A stretch of DNA of 64,000 nucleotides from Chitinophaga varians (GTDB lineage: Bacteria; Bacteroidota; Bacteroidia; Chitinophagales; Chitinophagaceae). The stretch is from assembly GCF_012641275.1 (NCBI RefSeq), contig NZ_JABAIA010000003.1, positions 434,001-498,000 of the forward strand, written 5' to 3'. The notes beneath the pieces were generated by a model. It ran no database searches. It was given only the letters and a program-made list of their open reading frames with translations, and was not told where the DNA came from. Position 1 is the first letter of the stretch. The number at the start of each line of letters is the position of its first letter. Shown here in pieces: positions 63,117 through 64,000 of this stretch. The translations under genes and the position numbers were made by a program.

Positions 63117-64000
63117 ATCCGTCCGCAGAACAGCGCCATTGGCCGCATTTGTCACTAACGCCCGGTATTGGCCCAGCCACCTGGATGACAGGGGTTTCCT
63201 GACCGGCACAAACGCCGCTTTTCTGTTGGTGATCTCCTCATCAGACAGGTTGACGGACAGTATGTAATTGTCCACGTCGATATGTATTTCATCGCCGTCC
63301 TGCAGCAGCCCTATCATACCGCCTTCCGCAGCTTCCGGCGATACGTGTCCGATGGCCGCACCGCGCGTAGCGCCACTAAACCGTCCGTCTGTTACCAGCG
63401 CTACGGTGCTTCCCAGGCCCATGCCCATGAGCAGGCTCGTCGGCGTCAGCATCTCCTGCATGCCCGGACCGCCTTTGGGGCCTTCATACCGGATCACTAC
63501 CACGTCGCCTGCCTGAACTTTTCCCATCATAATGCCGGCTACCGCATCTGCCTGTCCGTCGAAACATACGGCCTTGCCGGTGAAAACACGGGAGCCGGTA
63601 ATGCCGGCTGTTTTAACGACTGCCCCCTCGGTGGCCAGGTTGCCATAAAGGATGGCCAGGCCGCCCACAGCGCTGTAAGGGTTGTGAATAGGGTGAATGA
63701 TGTTTTCATCTGCGATCTCCGCGTTGGCAATTCTTTCCAGCAGTGTTTCCCCGGTAATGGTCAGATTGTCTGCCAGCACTTCAGTACCGCGTTTGCTGAT
63801 TTCTTTCATTACCGCATTTACGCCACCGGCCCTGTTGATATCTTCCATGTGGACGGTCGTCAGGCTGGGAGATATTTTGGCGATATGCGAAACGTTTTTG
63901 GAAATTGTATTGATGTCTTTCAGCCTGAAATCCACCCCGGCTTCATTGGCGATGGCGAGCATATGCAACACGGTATTGGTACTTCCGCCCATTGCCATGT
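63111..64000 (-). CDS. ilvD: Dihydroxy-acid dehydratase, C-terminal part (5' truncated by window)
   Basis: The frame runs off the right window edge; 296 residues are visible of a family of about 560. IlvD converts 2,3-dihydroxy-isovalerate (and methylvalerate) to the 2-keto acids of valine and isoleucine synthesis with an Fe-S cluster. Recognised: [19 protein letters not shown], the [14 protein letters not shown] region, [43 protein letters not shown] and the C-terminal [11 protein letters not shown]. Typical housekeeping sequence; no damage seen. Overlaps the converging AraC gene by 6 bp. The neighbours to the right are outside the window. Confidence 0.93.
   Translation of the reverse strand, partial: MAMGGSTNTVLHMLAIANEAGVDFRLKDINTISKNVSHIAKISPSLTTVHMEDINRAGGVNAVMKEISKRGTEVLADNLTITGETLLERIANAEIADENIIHPIHNPYSAVGGLAILYGNLATEGAVVKTAGITGSRVFTGKAVCFDGQADAVAGIMMGKVQAGDVVVIRYEGPKGGPGMQEMLTPTSLLMGMGLGSTVALVTDGRFSGATRGAAIGHVSPEAAEGGMIGLLQDGDEIHIDVDNYILSVNLSDEEITNRKAAFVPVRKPLSSRWLGQYRALVTNAANGAVLRTDL

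Noticed and set aside
1..64000. Search for tRNA, rRNA, CRISPR arrays, IS elements and att sites
   Set aside because: No cloverleaf-type sequence, spaced direct-repeat array, transposase or integrase was recognised; a covariance-model search could still find a small RNA missed by eye.

Overview
The window looks like a chromosomal stretch of a Bacteroidota bacterium of the Chitinophaga type. The grounds are four complete SusC/SusD pairs, a T9SS C-terminal sorting domain, a hybrid two-component sensor/AraC regulator, an ECF sigma/FecR pair, many lipoproteins and signal-peptide CAZymes, start sites without Shine-Dalgarno motifs, and occasional TAnnTTTG-like -7 promoter boxes. No rRNA, tRNA, insertion sequence or CRISPR array was seen. 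The genus is an inference; no marker gene is present.

Layout. 1-7.6 kb: the 3' end of a large secreted T9SS protein, a PI-specific phospholipase C lipoprotein, an AraC/GyrI-type regulator, an exported agmatine deiminase-family protein, a barstar-like protein, a GH51 arabinofuranosidase and an orphan SdhC-like membrane protein. 7.7-21.5 kb: polysaccharide utilisation locus (PUL) 1, with a Tat-exported sugar isomerase-like protein, a PA14-containing GH31 (alpha-xylosidase type), SusC/SusD, an accessory surface lipoprotein and a convergent hybrid two-component regulator. 21.9-32.9 kb: an ECF sigma/FecR-controlled SusC/SusD unit that carries no glycosidase and continues into thioredoxin-like, S41 protease and second thioredoxin-like genes; its substrate may be peptide or protein. 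33.4-49.8 kb: PUL 2, with SusC/SusD, two large secreted proteins of unrecognised family, GH27, and a sugar-acid module (aldo-keto reductase, enolase-superfamily dehydratase, Na+/solute symporter, exported mutarotase, AraC regulator).

50.0-52.0 kb: a two-gene terpene locus, a class I terpene synthase convergent with a type-I-like GGPP/FPP synthase. 52.2-59.7 kb: PUL 3 on the minus strand, GH95 alpha-fucosidase then SusC/SusD, with a perfect LacI-type palindrome in front of susC. 60.0-64.0 kb: a phytanoyl-CoA dioxygenase-like protein, a short-chain dehydrogenase, a GlcG-like protein, an AraC regulator and the 3' part of ilvD.

How the parts may work together: GH51, GH31-PA14, GH95 and GH27 together are the side-chain-removing set expected for a substituted plant hemicellulose such as fucosylated or arabinosylated xyloglucan. 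No backbone endo-glucanase is present, so this is a hypothesis. The exported mutarotase, symporter, aldo-keto reductase and enolase-family protein suggest uptake and non-phosphorylative oxidation of a released monosaccharide (a 6-deoxyhexose or galactose-type sugar), but the lactonase and the 2-keto-3-deoxy-acid enzymes are not in the window.
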